A stretch of DNA of 64,000 bases from CAVSUZ01 sp963834715 (GCA_963834715.1 CAWIDE010000027.1:1-64000), one strand, 5' to 3'. Shown: positions 27,274 to 36,367, numbered from the stretch's first letter. The notes: generated from the letters alone by a model not told the origin. Program-made: numbers and translations.

Positions 27274-27668
27274 TTGAAGTTCACCGGCTGATCGCGGGAC
27301 CGCTTTTGCCGAGCGTATTGCTGGGGACTTATCAACGGCCGACCCGGGGGCGGATCATTGTGATGTTCCTCGACCTCGCTAATTCGACGCGACTGGCCGA
27401 GGCGATGGGAGGTTCGGGTGCACGATTTCGGGGGTGCCGTGCATGCCTATGTCGGCGACGGGGTCGTCGTCACGTGGCCTGTTGCGGACGATCCTGCGCG
27501 GAACGCGCGCTGCGGCTCGTCCTTTTCTTTGCGATCGCGCACAAGATGACTCGGCTTGGGGCCGACTATGAGCGCGACTTCGGTATCGTGCCGCCCTTCC
27601 GGGCTGGGTTGCACGCTGGTTCCGTCGTTATCAGCGAATGCGGCCAAGCCGTCGCCCTTCCTCTTGCA
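27274..27668 (+). pseudogene. Class III adenylate/guanylate cyclase remnant
   Basis: IEVHRLIAGPLLPSVLLGTY, RIIVMFLDLANSTRLAEAMG, GGAVHAYVGDGVVVTWPVAD and GIVPPFRAGLHAGSVVISE can be read in order but in different frames. The D-x-x-x-S/T metal motif (DLANST) and the GDG motif are still visible. About 20 residues between them are deleted, and frameshifts occur near 27420, 27520 and 27560. The C-terminus is missing. Non-functional. Confidence 0.75.
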
Positions 27669-27670
27669 CT

Positions 27671-27692
27671 TTTGAGCTTGTTCAAGCTCAAA
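27671..27692. repeat. 22-bp near-perfect palindrome
   Basis: TTTGAGCTTG and CAAGCTCAAA form a 10-bp perfect stem around TT, at the point where the cyclase remnant loses similarity. It may mark the end of a deletion or an inserted element. Confidence 0.7.
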
Positions 27693-27756
27693 TCCGGCAG
27701 GAAAAGTGGCGGGCATGAGTGGATCGTGAAGCTTAGGCACCCTATTTTATCGGTTT

Positions 27757-28224
27757 GTGACACGGCTGCCTCCCGTCACGGATTTGAGACGGCAGGCCGA
27801 TCGCCACCGCGACCTGGCCAAGGGATACTCGCGTAAGGCTGAGCAGGCGAGTGATGCCGCCATCAGGCAAGCCTATGAGGTCCTCGCCGGAAGCCACCGG
27901 AGCATTGCCGAGAGCTACGATCTGCTTCAGGCGATGGGAATCGAGGTGTTAAGCTTTCGAACGCCCAAATTACGAACGCCGGAGCAGAGCGAAAGCGAGG
28001 TGCCCAGCGTCGCCGCCCCCGCGGGGTATTTCACCTTCGTGCGCTATGAAGATGGATGGGCCATTCTCCACCGGGACGACTGCCGGTACACCGCCAACCG
28101 GGCAAATCCTAGTCCCAAGTGGCTTGGGCGCTGGTTCGGCCCCTTTGAAAGCCGTTCGCAGGCGATCCGGGCCGCAGACGGATCGGGGTGCAAGGTTCGG
28201 CCATGCAGAAGGTGCAAAGCGTAA
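27757..28224 (+). CDS. Conserved hypothetical with a C-terminal His/Cys-rich motif
   Basis: 155 residues from a GTG. The first half is helical and charged (RQADRHRDLAKGYSRKAEQA). The second half has a pattern I have seen in small conserved proteins: H-x3-C (HRDDC), then W-F-G-P-F-E-S-R-S-Q-A and C-x5-C-x2-C (CKVRPCRRC), which could hold a metal ion. Function unknown. It follows the cyclase remnant with no clear partner. The GTG start lacks a strong ribosome site. Confidence 0.55.
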   Translation: MTRLPPVTDLRRQADRHRDLAKGYSRKAEQASDAAIRQAYEVLAGSHRSIAESYDLLQAMGIEVLSFRTPKLRTPEQSESEVPSVAAPAGYFTFVRYEDGWAILHRDDCRYTANRANPSPKWLGRWFGPFESRSQAIRAADGSGCKVRPCRRCKA

Positions 28225-28391
28225 CCGGTCATTTTGCTCTTATGGACCGCGATGATGAGCCAGTTTGCGATTATCTGGGCGACCATCTGGCAGCCACCAG
28301 GCAGCTCGCTGGCTGACTGGCGCCAGGTGGGTCACAGCCGATGCTTACACAAACTTTTGGACATTTTCTCGCCCCCTCTCTTATTGGCCTC

Positions 28392-28558
28392 ATACCGCGC
28401 CAGCCTTTCGGCTGACCGGTATTGAATCTTGGTTTCGCGCGCGGCCCCCTCCGCCGGCATTCCATTCGCAGGGCGAATGGAACCCTTGGCCGGCTCCGCC
28501 CCACCAACCCGGCGCGCATGCCGCGATGCATGAGGTCAAGCCTCATGCTGTGCGGTAT
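28392..28558. repeat. Structured dispersed repeat, copy A
   Basis: Begins ATACCGCGCCAGCC, TTTC, GGCTGACCGGTAT (first hairpin), then ATTGA, a GTTTCGCGCGCGGCC block with CCCCACCAACC and GCGCGC, and a final hairpin around TGAGGTCAAGCCTCA closing with GCGGTAT. Copy A holds an additional internal hairpin (CATTCGCAGGGCGAATG). Related copies are at 38823-38926 and 57288-57402. It ends at the stop codon of the small gene at 28558-28761. Confidence 0.8.
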
Positions 28559-28761
28559 CACACCTTCCCCCCGACCACCTCATCCAGCGCGGCTTTCAGC
28601 TCCGCCGCAATCGCTTCCGCCCACTTCACCGCCACCCCATTGGCCGCGCACGCCACGACGACCGCCCGCCGCAGCTCATCCTTAGTCGCCAGCAGCACCA
28701 GGGCCGTTACTGCATCCCGCCACACGGCAGTCAGCACGTCGGAAGAGAGATCATCCGTCAT
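28558..28761 (-). CDS. Small conserved-looking helical protein
   Basis: 67 residues starting MTDDLSSDVLTAVWRDAVTA and ending AAELKAALDEVVGGKV. Ala/Val-rich, predicted helical, no membrane segment. AAGGGGAAGG lies just before the ATG, which supports translation; a longer in-frame start at 28944 has none. Its stop codon abuts the dispersed repeat copy A. No family recognised. Confidence 0.55.
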   Translation of the reverse strand: MTDDLSSDVLTAVWRDAVTALVLLATKDELRRAVVVACAANGVAVKWAEAIAAELKAALDEVVGGKV

Positions 28762-29100
28762 TCGCCTTCCCCTTGGCCGCGAAATGCCGTTTTGTTTCAG
28801 GAGCAACACCTGACCCGTCGCCCAATTCCGTCCGTCGCACGTGCGGCTGGCTCCCCAGCCGCGGAAGGTTTCACTTGCGGCCCAACCTCTGGTCAACCTC
28901 ATCGTTCGGATGTAGCCGGAGGGAAGGTGTGGCCGAATTGCCACGGACGCCGGTCAGCCCCAGGCATGACCGAACCCTAGGGGCGCGGTTTCACTTCACT
29001 GATGCCCAAAAGGCCCCAAGATAATCGAGGCTCGGTAGGCCACCGTAGGGTTCGCCGTTCGCCGACCTGGGCTGGCGGGCAAACCGTCCTGAGGGGAACG
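28762..29100. other. Spacer with one hairpin, no gene seen
   Basis: About 340 bases between a minus-strand small gene and a plus-strand regulator. GCGGCTGG (28843-28850) pairs perfectly with CCAGCCGC (28855-28862) around CTCC. Both flanking promoters must lie here; no clear -35/-10 pair stood out. Confidence 0.45.
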
Positions 29101-29460
29101 ATGGGAACCGCCCGCGCTCCAAAAGCCGTTGCATGCCGAGCTGCTGCCGAGAGTATTCAAAACGCGCTTTCGGGCTCGGAGGCAGCTCAACTCGGGACGA
29201 GTATCGCGGAAAAGCTTGCCACAGCGCGGACGCTTATTGCCTCTCTTTCGAAGCGCGAGCGCGAAATCCTGCAGATGGTGCTAGCTGGCAAGCAGAATAA
29301 GGCTATCAGTCACGCACTCGGCATCAGCGTTCGGACGGTCGAGGTGCACAGGGCGCGACTTATGGCGCGGCTGGGGGTGCGCACCGTCGCCGCAGCCGTT
29401 CGACTGGCAGCCTGGGCCGAACTTGCATCAGACGATCCAGGAATTGTTGGGCAAGAGTAG
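29101..29460 (+). CDS. LuxR/FixJ-type HTH protein without receiver domain
   Basis: 119 residues. The C-terminal half is a FixJ/NarL-type helix-turn-helix: LSKREREILQMVLAGKQNKA, then ISHALGISVRTVEVHRARLM. The usual N-terminal receiver domain is absent; in its place is a 45-residue Ala-rich segment. GAGGGG before the ATG at 29101 supports this start, so it may work as a stand-alone DNA-binding protein, or it may be a truncated FixJ homologue. Followed by a diverged repeat and a decayed helicase fragment. Confidence 0.75.
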   Translation: MGTARAPKAVACRAAAESIQNALSGSEAAQLGTSIAEKLATARTLIASLSKREREILQMVLAGKQNKAISHALGISVRTVEVHRARLMARLGVRTVAAAVRLAAWAELASDDPGIVGQE

Positions 29461-29558
29461 CGGTTGCGGGCTGTGCCCGATCCGGGGATCGGCCGACCTC
29501 TCCTGCAAAGCGGCTAGGTGAGTACGGAGCCACGTTTCCGATCACGCCAAGTCCGCTA

Positions 29559-29783
29559 GCGCCGCCGACCGCACCAACACCTTCCGCGCCTGCCATTGCG
29601 CCGCAGCGTCCAGCCTCGTCAGGAACCGCACCTCGCCGCCAGCCAGCAACGCCACAGGCACCCCGTCCTGGTAGAGCACGACTTGCCGTTATGCCCCGCA
29701 AGCCTCGCGCCCGGCGTCAGAATGCCCACCAGGTTCAACGGATGCGCCCCGCCGCACCTCACGCAGCATGCCGATGGCATCGG
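29559..29783 (-). pseudogene. Decayed copy of the lhr 3' end
   Basis: This stretch matches the 3' end of the intact lhr gene at 32059-32340, base by base with scattered changes and a deletion of about 35 bases. Shared words include CACCTTCCGCGCCTGCCA, ACCAGGTTCAACGGAT and CACCTCACGCAGCATGCC. It lies in the same orientation as lhr and no longer encodes a continuous frame. It ends where the HTH gene stop begins, so the accessory genes 29784-31927 sit between two copies of the lhr tail. Confidence 0.8.
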
Positions 29784-30158
29784 CTACGCGGGTTTTGAAG
29801 CGGTAAGGGGTAAATCGAGCGCTATACGATCATGCACCACCTTCGGCGTGATCCGGCCGCGCTCCGTGCGCTCCAGACGAACCAGACCGTACCCCTCCAT
29901 CGTTCGTAGCGTCCGCGACAGGTTCGACTTGGCCTTCCCGGTAATGCGCGCCAGCTCGTCGAGCGAGCCGGGCGCCTTTTCGGCGATGACGCGCAACAGC
30001 TCGCGATTACCGGCCGACAGGACCTTCGCGAAGGACTCCGTTGAGGTGAACCAGACCTTGGGCTCGTCGGCTGCGATCCGGCGCTCGCCGCGGGCCACCG
30101 CTAAGGTTCGGGCCTTCATATCCTCGTAACTGACGATGCCGACTTTCAATGTGGTCAT
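29784..30158 (-). CDS. HVO_A0114-type winged-helix DNA-binding protein
   Basis: 124 residues starting MTTLKVGIVSYEDMKARTLA. A winged-helix domain covers about 55-115 (LDELARITGKAKSNLSRTLR, then MEGYGLVRLERTERGR). This matches the family labelled HVO_A0114 putative DNA-binding protein. The ATG at 30158 has GGAGTG upstream and overlaps the DUF6516 stop by four bases. The pair recurs together in many genomes and is likely a toxin-antitoxin-like module in which this member autoregulates; that role is inference. Confidence 0.75.
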   Translation of the reverse strand: MTTLKVGIVSYEDMKARTLAVARGERRIAADEPKVWFTSTESFAKVLSAGNRELLRVIAEKAPGSLDELARITGKAKSNLSRTLRTMEGYGLVRLERTERGRITPKVVHDRIALDLPLTASKPA

Positions 30159-30511
30159 GAGATCACTCCTCTCTCGCACAACACCGAGTCCACGGCGGCC
30201 CAGAAATCGGCCAGCAAGCTCGCCGCATCCCGATACTCGTAGGGCCGGATCGTCCGCAGTCGATGGCGATGGTTTTGCGGCTCGCCACGCTTCTGCCTCG
30301 CTACCGGATGGGCGTTATCAAAGCCGACGAGCCGCTCGCCGTCAGAGCCGTGCAGCGTGAGCGAGTAGTCGATGCCATGCGGCTTTTCCGGCGACACCGG
30401 CACTCGCGTCACAACGAACCGAACCCAGTGACCGCCCTCCGGGTCCACCACGAGCACCTGCCCATCGAGCTCGAGCAGCACATCGAGGGTCGGGTCACGC
30501 GGCTCCGTCAC
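30155..30511 (-). CDS. DUF6516-family protein, partner of the HTH gene
   Basis: 118 residues. LDGQVLVVDPEGGHWVRFVV, HGIDYSLTLHGSDGERLVGF and RLRTIRPYEYRDAASLLADF match the DUF6516 family as I know it. It has the conserved Asp/His/Arg content expected of a small enzyme; activity is unknown. It is translationally coupled (ATGA) to the downstream HTH gene, as in two-gene toxin-antitoxin modules. Confidence 0.72.
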   Translation of the reverse strand: MTEPRDPTLDVLLELDGQVLVVDPEGGHWVRFVVTRVPVSPEKPHGIDYSLTLHGSDGERLVGFDNAHPVARQKRGEPQNHRHRLRTIRPYEYRDAASLLADFWAAVDSVLCERGVIS

Positions 30512-30658
30512 GGCGTAGGGTTATCATACTGAAGCAACTCAAGCAAGGGAACCGCCAGGGAACCGCCTTCTGCAACTGCTGGAAAAAGCCCAGCCGGAAG
30601 CGTCAATCCAGGGGGTGTCCCGGACCGTCTATACCCGTGGTCGATGATGCCGCGCGGG

Positions 30659-31927
30659 TCATCGGCCGCTATCGGGCGCTGCTGCCTGACTGGCGGGCTT
30701 TGGGGCTTCGGTCGGTCGTGTGTTCGACGAGAGTTGGCCGTTTACAGTAGGAGGGGCCGTGATTGACGCGCTGCGATGCGGTAGCTCCGCCCTTTCAATG
30801 GGCTGCGGGCCGCTCAACCTTGTAAAGGCAAAAGCGAGGAAGGCGCCGAGGATAGCTCCCAGCAAACCTGCGATGATAGTCGAACTGTTTTCAAGGAACT
30901 TCTGCCTGCGCCCCTCAATTACGTCAACGACTTTCTGAATTTCGGCATTGGGAACGATCGGAAGTTCAGAAAGCGCATGCGCAATGAACTTATATAGGGG
31001 ATTATCGGCGATAATGCTACCATCCCTCTTTCCTTCGTTGACGAATTTGTCGATCGAGATGCGCATCATTTTGTCGTCAAGAAGCGCGGTATAGGTATCG
31101 CCGATCAAGCGCTGCCTCTTGCCCATCGCACGAATACTCGCCAGCGGCCACTTGCTGCCGCCTTCCCTAACCAGCTGGCGCACTAGACCTATTATCCTAT
31201 CAGAACTCCGATACAAAGCATTCCTTCGCCAGGTGATGTAGTAGAAGTATGATAATATATCCTGAAATCGGCCTACAAAATGTTGCAATGGATCGCCTGT
31301 CGGCAACGTCTTCAGAAGCAGCATGTTGTAGCCTGGTCTGATCGTTTCGATTACCGATTCCTCATCGCCGCTATTTGCAGGGAGAAGAAAGAAATCCAGG
31401 TGGAACGGGCTCGGGCCCAGATAGTTGAACTTGACAGTCGGATGATTCTTCAGTTTCTCATCGAGGAAATTTCGGGCGATAACGATGGCGGTACCAGGGG
31501 ACAGCTGATTCGGATCATCATCATCGGGTACCTCGTAATGGATGAATGTTACTGGGAAGTGATAGGGATGGGTGATTGTAACTCGAAACTTCTCAACTTC
31601 AACCGTACCACCGAGTCCGCAGTTTTCCTGCACTCGGAACGGAATTTGCAGCTCGAATTCAATCGACCCGTCGCTTATAAGCGGGGTGTCGTCTTCGTCG
31701 TCATGCTCATCGCCGAGATCATCCTTTTCGTCATTGACAGAAGTTAAATCCCAACCGAAGCCGGCTTCTTCATAGGTTGGCAACTCCAGATCCGATATAT
31801 TATCGATGGCCTCTAGCGCAGATTGGAGAGCGCTCAAATGGTTTTTCAGGCGCCCACCAAGTGATTTAACTGCGTCCTTTGTTGCTTTGGGAGAGAACCA
31901 AAAGCATCCTACTCCGATCGCAAGCAT
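30659..31927 (-). CDS. Unknown 422-residue protein with C-terminal membrane anchor
   Basis: Not recognised. The N-terminus (MLAIGVGCFWFSPKATKDAV) is weakly hydrophobic. A soluble part contains an acidic run (EKDDLGDEHDDEDD, about 67-80) and a beta-rich section (VEVEKFRVTITHPYHFPVTF). A clear membrane segment lies near residues 343-365 (IIAGLLGAILGAFLAFAF), followed by a Pro/Ser/Thr-rich tail. GC content is plainly lower than in lhr or the island's neighbours, which suggests horizontal transfer. It sits between lhr and the DUF6516/HTH pair, all on the minus strand. A membrane-associated accessory function is all that can be inferred. Confidence 0.65.
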   Translation of the reverse strand: MLAIGVGCFWFSPKATKDAVKSLGGRLKNHLSALQSALEAIDNISDLELPTYEEAGFGWDLTSVNDEKDDLGDEHDDEDDTPLISDGSIEFELQIPFRVQENCGLGGTVEVEKFRVTITHPYHFPVTFIHYEVPDDDDPNQLSPGTAIVIARNFLDEKLKNHPTVKFNYLGPSPFHLDFFLLPANSGDEESVIETIRPGYNMLLLKTLPTGDPLQHFVGRFQDILSYFYYITWRRNALYRSSDRIIGLVRQLVREGGSKWPLASIRAMGKRQRLIGDTYTALLDDKMMRISIDKFVNEGKRDGSIIADNPLYKFIAHALSELPIVPNAEIQKVVDVIEGRRQKFLENSSTIIAGLLGAILGAFLAFAFTRLSGPQPIERAELPHRSASITAPPTVNGQLSSNTRPTEAPKPASQAAAPDSGR

Positions 31928-32058
31928 TCGAACGCCTTGGGTTTCGTTGTTTTCGCAGAGCCGCGGCTGGTGGCAGATAGTTCACAGTCCCAGATACATC
32001 TTCCCGATTGGGATCCAAACCCCGGACCTACATCCTGGTCGTTCCCTAAATGGCAGCC

Positions 32059-35000
32059 TCACGCCAAATCCGCCAACGCCGCCGACCCCGCGGAACGCAG
32101 CAGCACCTTCCGCGCCTGCCACTGCTCCGCCCGATCCAACTCAGCCAGGAACTGCACCTCCCCACCCGCCAGCACCGCTACCGGCACACCATCCCGGTAC
32201 AGCACCCGGTTTGCCGTGATCCCCGCGAGCCTCGCCCCGGGCGTCAAAATCCCTACCAGGTTCAACGGATCCGCCCCCGACAGTGATACGAGCCCACCCG
32301 AATACGCCCGGCGCCGCACCTCACGCAGCATGCCGATGGCATCAGGCAATGCGTATTGTTCCCCTGCGAAGCCGGCCACAAACCGGCCGCCACGGATCTC
32401 ACCCCGCGCCTCCAGCCTCCGATAGACGCGGAGCAGATCGCGCCAGGGAGGCAGCCATTCGGCTTCGCGCGCGAGCAGGCGCCAGAACACCACGCCGTAT
32501 CGGCGCAGGAGTGCGTGCGCGACATGCTCGACGGCGGACATCTGACCCTGCAACTCACGGCGCAGAAGTGCCCAGCGGCCGGCGTCCTCCATACCAAAGT
32601 TCATCACGCGGCGCCGCCGGACACCTCCGCCGAATGGTCGGCGCCGGTCCGAAGGCACCAGCAGCGCTCGCAGGCCGCCGAAACTATCGGATGTAACCAG
32701 ACCCAGTGAGACGAGTTCGCCGAGCGCCTCCTCCACCTGCTGCCGCAGCAGGCCACTCGCTTCGACCAACTCCTCGAAGAACGATGCGCCTTGGATCCGC
32801 AGAAAGTTGAGCACACGCTCAGCGCGCCCACTCGGCTTCGCCCCGGTCACCGAGCCGGCAAGCGCCGTCCAGAAGATGGCGTGGCGCCGCGCGAGGAGTG
32901 TTACCGGCGTCGTTCGCACCGGCGAACTGCTGGAACCGGGCGTCAGACGGGCCCATGCGACCCGACCCGCCAGGCACACGTCATCGAGCCACGCCGGCTC
33001 GTAGCCGTTGATGCGCGCTGGCAGGAGTTCCGTTTCCCACGCCCCTGCCGGCGCCTGGAAGCCTTCCAGGAGCCCGATCGCGGCGGGAACCGCGTCGGGT
33101 CCTTCCAGGCGCGTCTCCTCCGTTACGCGCTGCCAGTCAAACAGGAAACGCAGAAAGTCGCGCGCCGCGACCGGCTCGATCTCTGCACGCAGCCGTCGAA
33201 CGGTGTAGTGATGAATGCGGGCCAGCAGCCGCCTGTCGCACCATTCATCGGCGTTGCGGCCGGGCGTGAAGCAGCCGCGCAGAACAGAGCCTTCAACCTC
33301 CAGCGCCGCGAGGGCGGCTCCGATCTCATCGGGCTCCAGCCCCAGCGGGGTGGCCAAATTAGCTTGCGTGACCGGCCCCAGCCCCTCCAGTCGGCCACGC
33401 AGGACCTCAATCAGCACGTCACCCTCGGCGGGCCAGGGCCGAAATTGCTGCGCCCGCTCGGCGGCCACCCACAGCGTGGCTTGCGGCGTAACCAACCGAA
33501 CCACGCGGTTGTGGCGCGAAAGCTCCGCAAGCGAATCGCCCCATTCCGGCACGACCCGCACTTCGTCCTCGTTCAGGCAGCCGATCCAGAGCAGCGCGTC
33601 ATGCAGTTCCTCGGCGTTGACCGGGTCGGGCCACGCCTCAGCGCGCACCCGGGCAATCGCCTCGGGATCGAGCCGGCCCAGCTCTCCGGCGCTCTCCGGT
33701 GCCAGCCAGCGGCGCGCCATGACCGCCTGTGTTCGCCGCTCCTCCAGAGGAGCGTCATCGAGGTAGGCGTATGGCCGCGCCGCCAGCACCTCCATGGCCA
33801 GGGGCGAGGGCTGCGTCAGGTCGCGGGCGACGACGCGAATAGCGCCTGACTCAATCCGCGCAAGCAGCCGCTCCAGCCCTTCGACATCCATCGCCTCGTG
33901 CAGGCAATCGGCGATCGTCTGGTTGGTCAGGGGATGATCAGGCACTTCGCGGTCACCGGCCAGGTTTTCCGCACACGCGATCTGATCCGGAAATACGCTG
34001 GTAATCAGGTCCTCTGCCTCCATGCGCGCGAGTTGCGGCGGTACCTTCTTGCCGCCACGGAACCGCGGAAGGGCCAGAGCCACCCCCGCGACCCATCGCC
34101 AGCGGGTGGTAAACATAGGCGCATCGAGCAGCGCCTGGATGAGTACGGACCGCACGGCACCAGCGCGCAAATACTGCGCGACTTCTGCCAGTTCGAAGCT
34201 GTGCCTGGTTGTCAGCGATAATACAATGTTGTCCTCGGTCGCGGCGGCTTGCAGCTCGAAGTTAAACTTGCGGCAGAAGCGTTTGCGCAGCGCGAGCCCC
34301 CAGGCGCGATTAATCCGGCTGCCAAAGGGCGAGTGGATGACAAGCTGCATCCCGCCCGCTTCATCGAAAAACCGCTCCAGCACGATGGTGTCCTGCGTCG
34401 GCAAACATTCCAACGCAGCCAGCGCGCCCATCAGGTACTCCAGCAACTGCTCGGCCGCCGGTTCGGAGACGCCGATCTCCTCGACAAGCCACCGCCGGGT
34501 CATTTCGCCGGAGCTGTCGCGCCGCAGCCGCGTCGCAACTTCGGCACGCAGCCGCGACACCGACGCGGATAACTCGTCGCTACGGCCCGGAGCCTCGCCG
34601 AGCCAGAACGGAATGGTCGGCGGCTGGCCATGCGCGTCCTCCACCCGCACGACACCGCGCTCGATACGCTGGATACGATAAGAAGTGTTGCCAAGCTGGA
34701 ATACGTCGCCCGGAAGGCTTTCGACCGCGAAATCCTCGTTGACGCTGCCGATCATCTGGTTCTCAGGTTCCAGCAGCACCTGATAGTCGGCGGTATCCGG
34801 GATCGTCCCGCCGGAGATCAGCGCAGTCAGCCGCGCGCCGCGCCGCCCGCGCAGCATGTGGTTAATCGCATCGTGGTGGATCAGCGCTCCGCGCCGGCCA
34901 CGGCTGGTGGCAAACCCCTCGGCCAGCATACGCACGACCGTCGTGAAATCCTCTCGCGCCAGATCACGGTACGGCCATGCCCGCCGCAGCCGGTCATGCA

Positions 35001-36282
35001 AAGCATCTTCCGGCCAGTCCTGCGCGCTGACCTCCGCTACGATCTGCTGCGCCAGCACATCCAACGGCTGATGCGGGATAATAAGCCGATCCAGCTCACC
35101 GCGCCGCACGCTATCGAGCAACGCCGCGCACTCCACTAGATCGTCACGCGACAAAGGAAACAATCGTCCCTTCGGGGTGCCGCCAACCGCATGACCTGAG
35201 CGCCCGACACGCTGCAGGAAACTGGCGATCGAGCGCGGCGAACCAAGCTGGCAAACCAGATCGATGTCCCCGATATCGATGCCGAGTTCCAGCGAAGCGG
35301 TTGCCACCAGCGCCTTCAGCTCGCCGCGCTTCAGGCGCTGCTCCGCCGAAAGCCGATGTTCTTTCGCCATGCTGCCATGATGCGCCGTAACCGCCTGCTC
35401 TCCCAACCGGTCGGATAACTGGCGCGCGATGCGTTCGGCCATGCGCCGCGTGTTGACGAACACGAGGGTCGTGTGATGGGCCTCGATCAGTGCCGTAAGC
35501 CGGTCATAGACCTGTTGCCAGACCTCGGCAGACATGACTGCCTCCAGCGGCGCGTCCGGCACCTCCAGCACCAGTTCGCGCGGGCGTTGGTGCCCGATGT
35601 CGATTATTTTCGCATCCCCGGCGGCCCCCCCCACGAGCAGGTGCGCGACAGTTTCAATGGGCTTCTGTGTTGCCGATAGGCCGATGCGGACCAGATTATC
35701 GCCGCACAGCGCAGCCAGACGTTCCAGCGATAAAGCGAGGTGCACACCGCGCTTGTTGGACGCCATGGCGTGAATTTCATCGATGATAACCGTGCGGGTG
35801 CTCGCCAGCATGGTGCGGCCGGACACCGATCCCAGCAGGATGTAAAGCGACTCCGGGGTGGTTACGAGGATGTGCGGCGGACGGCGCCGCATGCGCTCCC
35901 GCTCGCCGAAGGTCGTATCACCAGTGCGCACCCAGGTGCGGATTTCGACGTCTGGCAATCCACTTGCGCGGAGTTCCGAAACAATGCCGGCGAGCGGCGT
36001 TTCCAGATTGCGCTGAATGTCGTTGGACAGTGCCTTCAGGGGCGAGACGTACACCACCTGTGTGGCGTCCTCCAGGCTCCCGGCCAGCCCCTGGCGCACC
36101 AGCCCATCGATGGCTGCGAGAAAGGCGGCCAGCGTCTTCCCTGAGCCGGTGGGCGCGGCGATCAGGGTGTGGCGGTTCGCCTGTATCGCCGGCCAAGCCT
36201 GCAACTGGGCAGGCGTCGGCGCCGCGAAACGGCCGGCAAACCACGCCGCGACAGGGGGACAAAACAGGGTTGCGAGATCCAT
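32059..36282 (-). CDS. lhr: Lhr-family ATP-dependent helicase
   Basis: 1407 residues, a full-length large helicase-related protein. The Walker A motif is APTGSGKT (about residue 46), the DEAH-type box is IIDEIHAM, motif VI is QRVGRSGHAVGG, and the long C-terminal Lhr-specific regions follow. Lhr unwinds DNA and DNA-RNA hybrids and is linked to DNA repair. The start MDLATLFCPP at 36282 fits the domain layout; a frame 13 codons longer is possible. It is divergent from the small gene at 36368, with an 85-bp shared upstream region. A decayed copy of its last 225 bases lies at 29559-29783. Confidence 0.92.
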   Translation of the reverse strand: MDLATLFCPPVAAWFAGRFAAPTPAQLQAWPAIQANRHTLIAAPTGSGKTLAAFLAAIDGLVRQGLAGSLEDATQVVYVSPLKALSNDIQRNLETPLAGIVSELRASGLPDVEIRTWVRTGDTTFGERERMRRRPPHILVTTPESLYILLGSVSGRTMLASTRTVIIDEIHAMASNKRGVHLALSLERLAALCGDNLVRIGLSATQKPIETVAHLLVGGAAGDAKIIDIGHQRPRELVLEVPDAPLEAVMSAEVWQQVYDRLTALIEAHHTTLVFVNTRRMAERIARQLSDRLGEQAVTAHHGSMAKEHRLSAEQRLKRGELKALVATASLELGIDIGDIDLVCQLGSPRSIASFLQRVGRSGHAVGGTPKGRLFPLSRDDLVECAALLDSVRRGELDRLIIPHQPLDVLAQQIVAEVSAQDWPEDALHDRLRRAWPYRDLAREDFTTVVRMLAEGFATSRGRRGALIHHDAINHMLRGRRGARLTALISGGTIPDTADYQVLLEPENQMIGSVNEDFAVESLPGDVFQLGNTSYRIQRIERGVVRVEDAHGQPPTIPFWLGEAPGRSDELSASVSRLRAEVATRLRRDSSGEMTRRWLVEEIGVSEPAAEQLLEYLMGALAALECLPTQDTIVLERFFDEAGGMQLVIHSPFGSRINRAWGLALRKRFCRKFNFELQAAATEDNIVLSLTTRHSFELAEVAQYLRAGAVRSVLIQALLDAPMFTTRWRWVAGVALALPRFRGGKKVPPQLARMEAEDLITSVFPDQIACAENLAGDREVPDHPLTNQTIADCLHEAMDVEGLERLLARIESGAIRVVARDLTQPSPLAMEVLAARPYAYLDDAPLEERRTQAVMARRWLAPESAGELGRLDPEAIARVRAEAWPDPVNAEELHDALLWIGCLNEDEVRVVPEWGDSLAELSRHNRVVRLVTPQATLWVAAERAQQFRPWPAEGDVLIEVLRGRLEGLGPVTQANLATPLGLEPDEIGAALAALEVEGSVLRGCFTPGRNADEWCDRRLLARIHHYTVRRLRAEIEPVAARDFLRFLFDWQRVTEETRLEGPDAVPAAIGLLEGFQAPAGAWETELLPARINGYEPAWLDDVCLAGRVAWARLTPGSSSSPVRTTPVTLLARRHAIFWTALAGSVTGAKPSGRAERVLNFLRIQGASFFEELVEASGLLRQQVEEALGELVSLGLVTSDSFGGLRALLVPSDRRRPFGGGVRRRRVMNFGMEDAGRWALLRRELQGQMSAVEHVAHALLRRYGVVFWRLLAREAEWLPPWRDLLRVYRRLEARGEIRGGRFVAGFAGEQYALPDAIGMLREVRRRAYSGGLVSLSGADPLNLVGILTPGARLAGITANRVLYRDGVPVAVLAGGEVQFLAELDRAEQWQARKVLLRSAGSAALADLA

Positions 36283-36367
36283 GGACCGGCAGAATAAGGT
36301 CATGGCCAGCGCAGAAATCAATTATCCCGGAGGCCGGGGATTGATATGCTGCCGAAAGGAGGACGAG

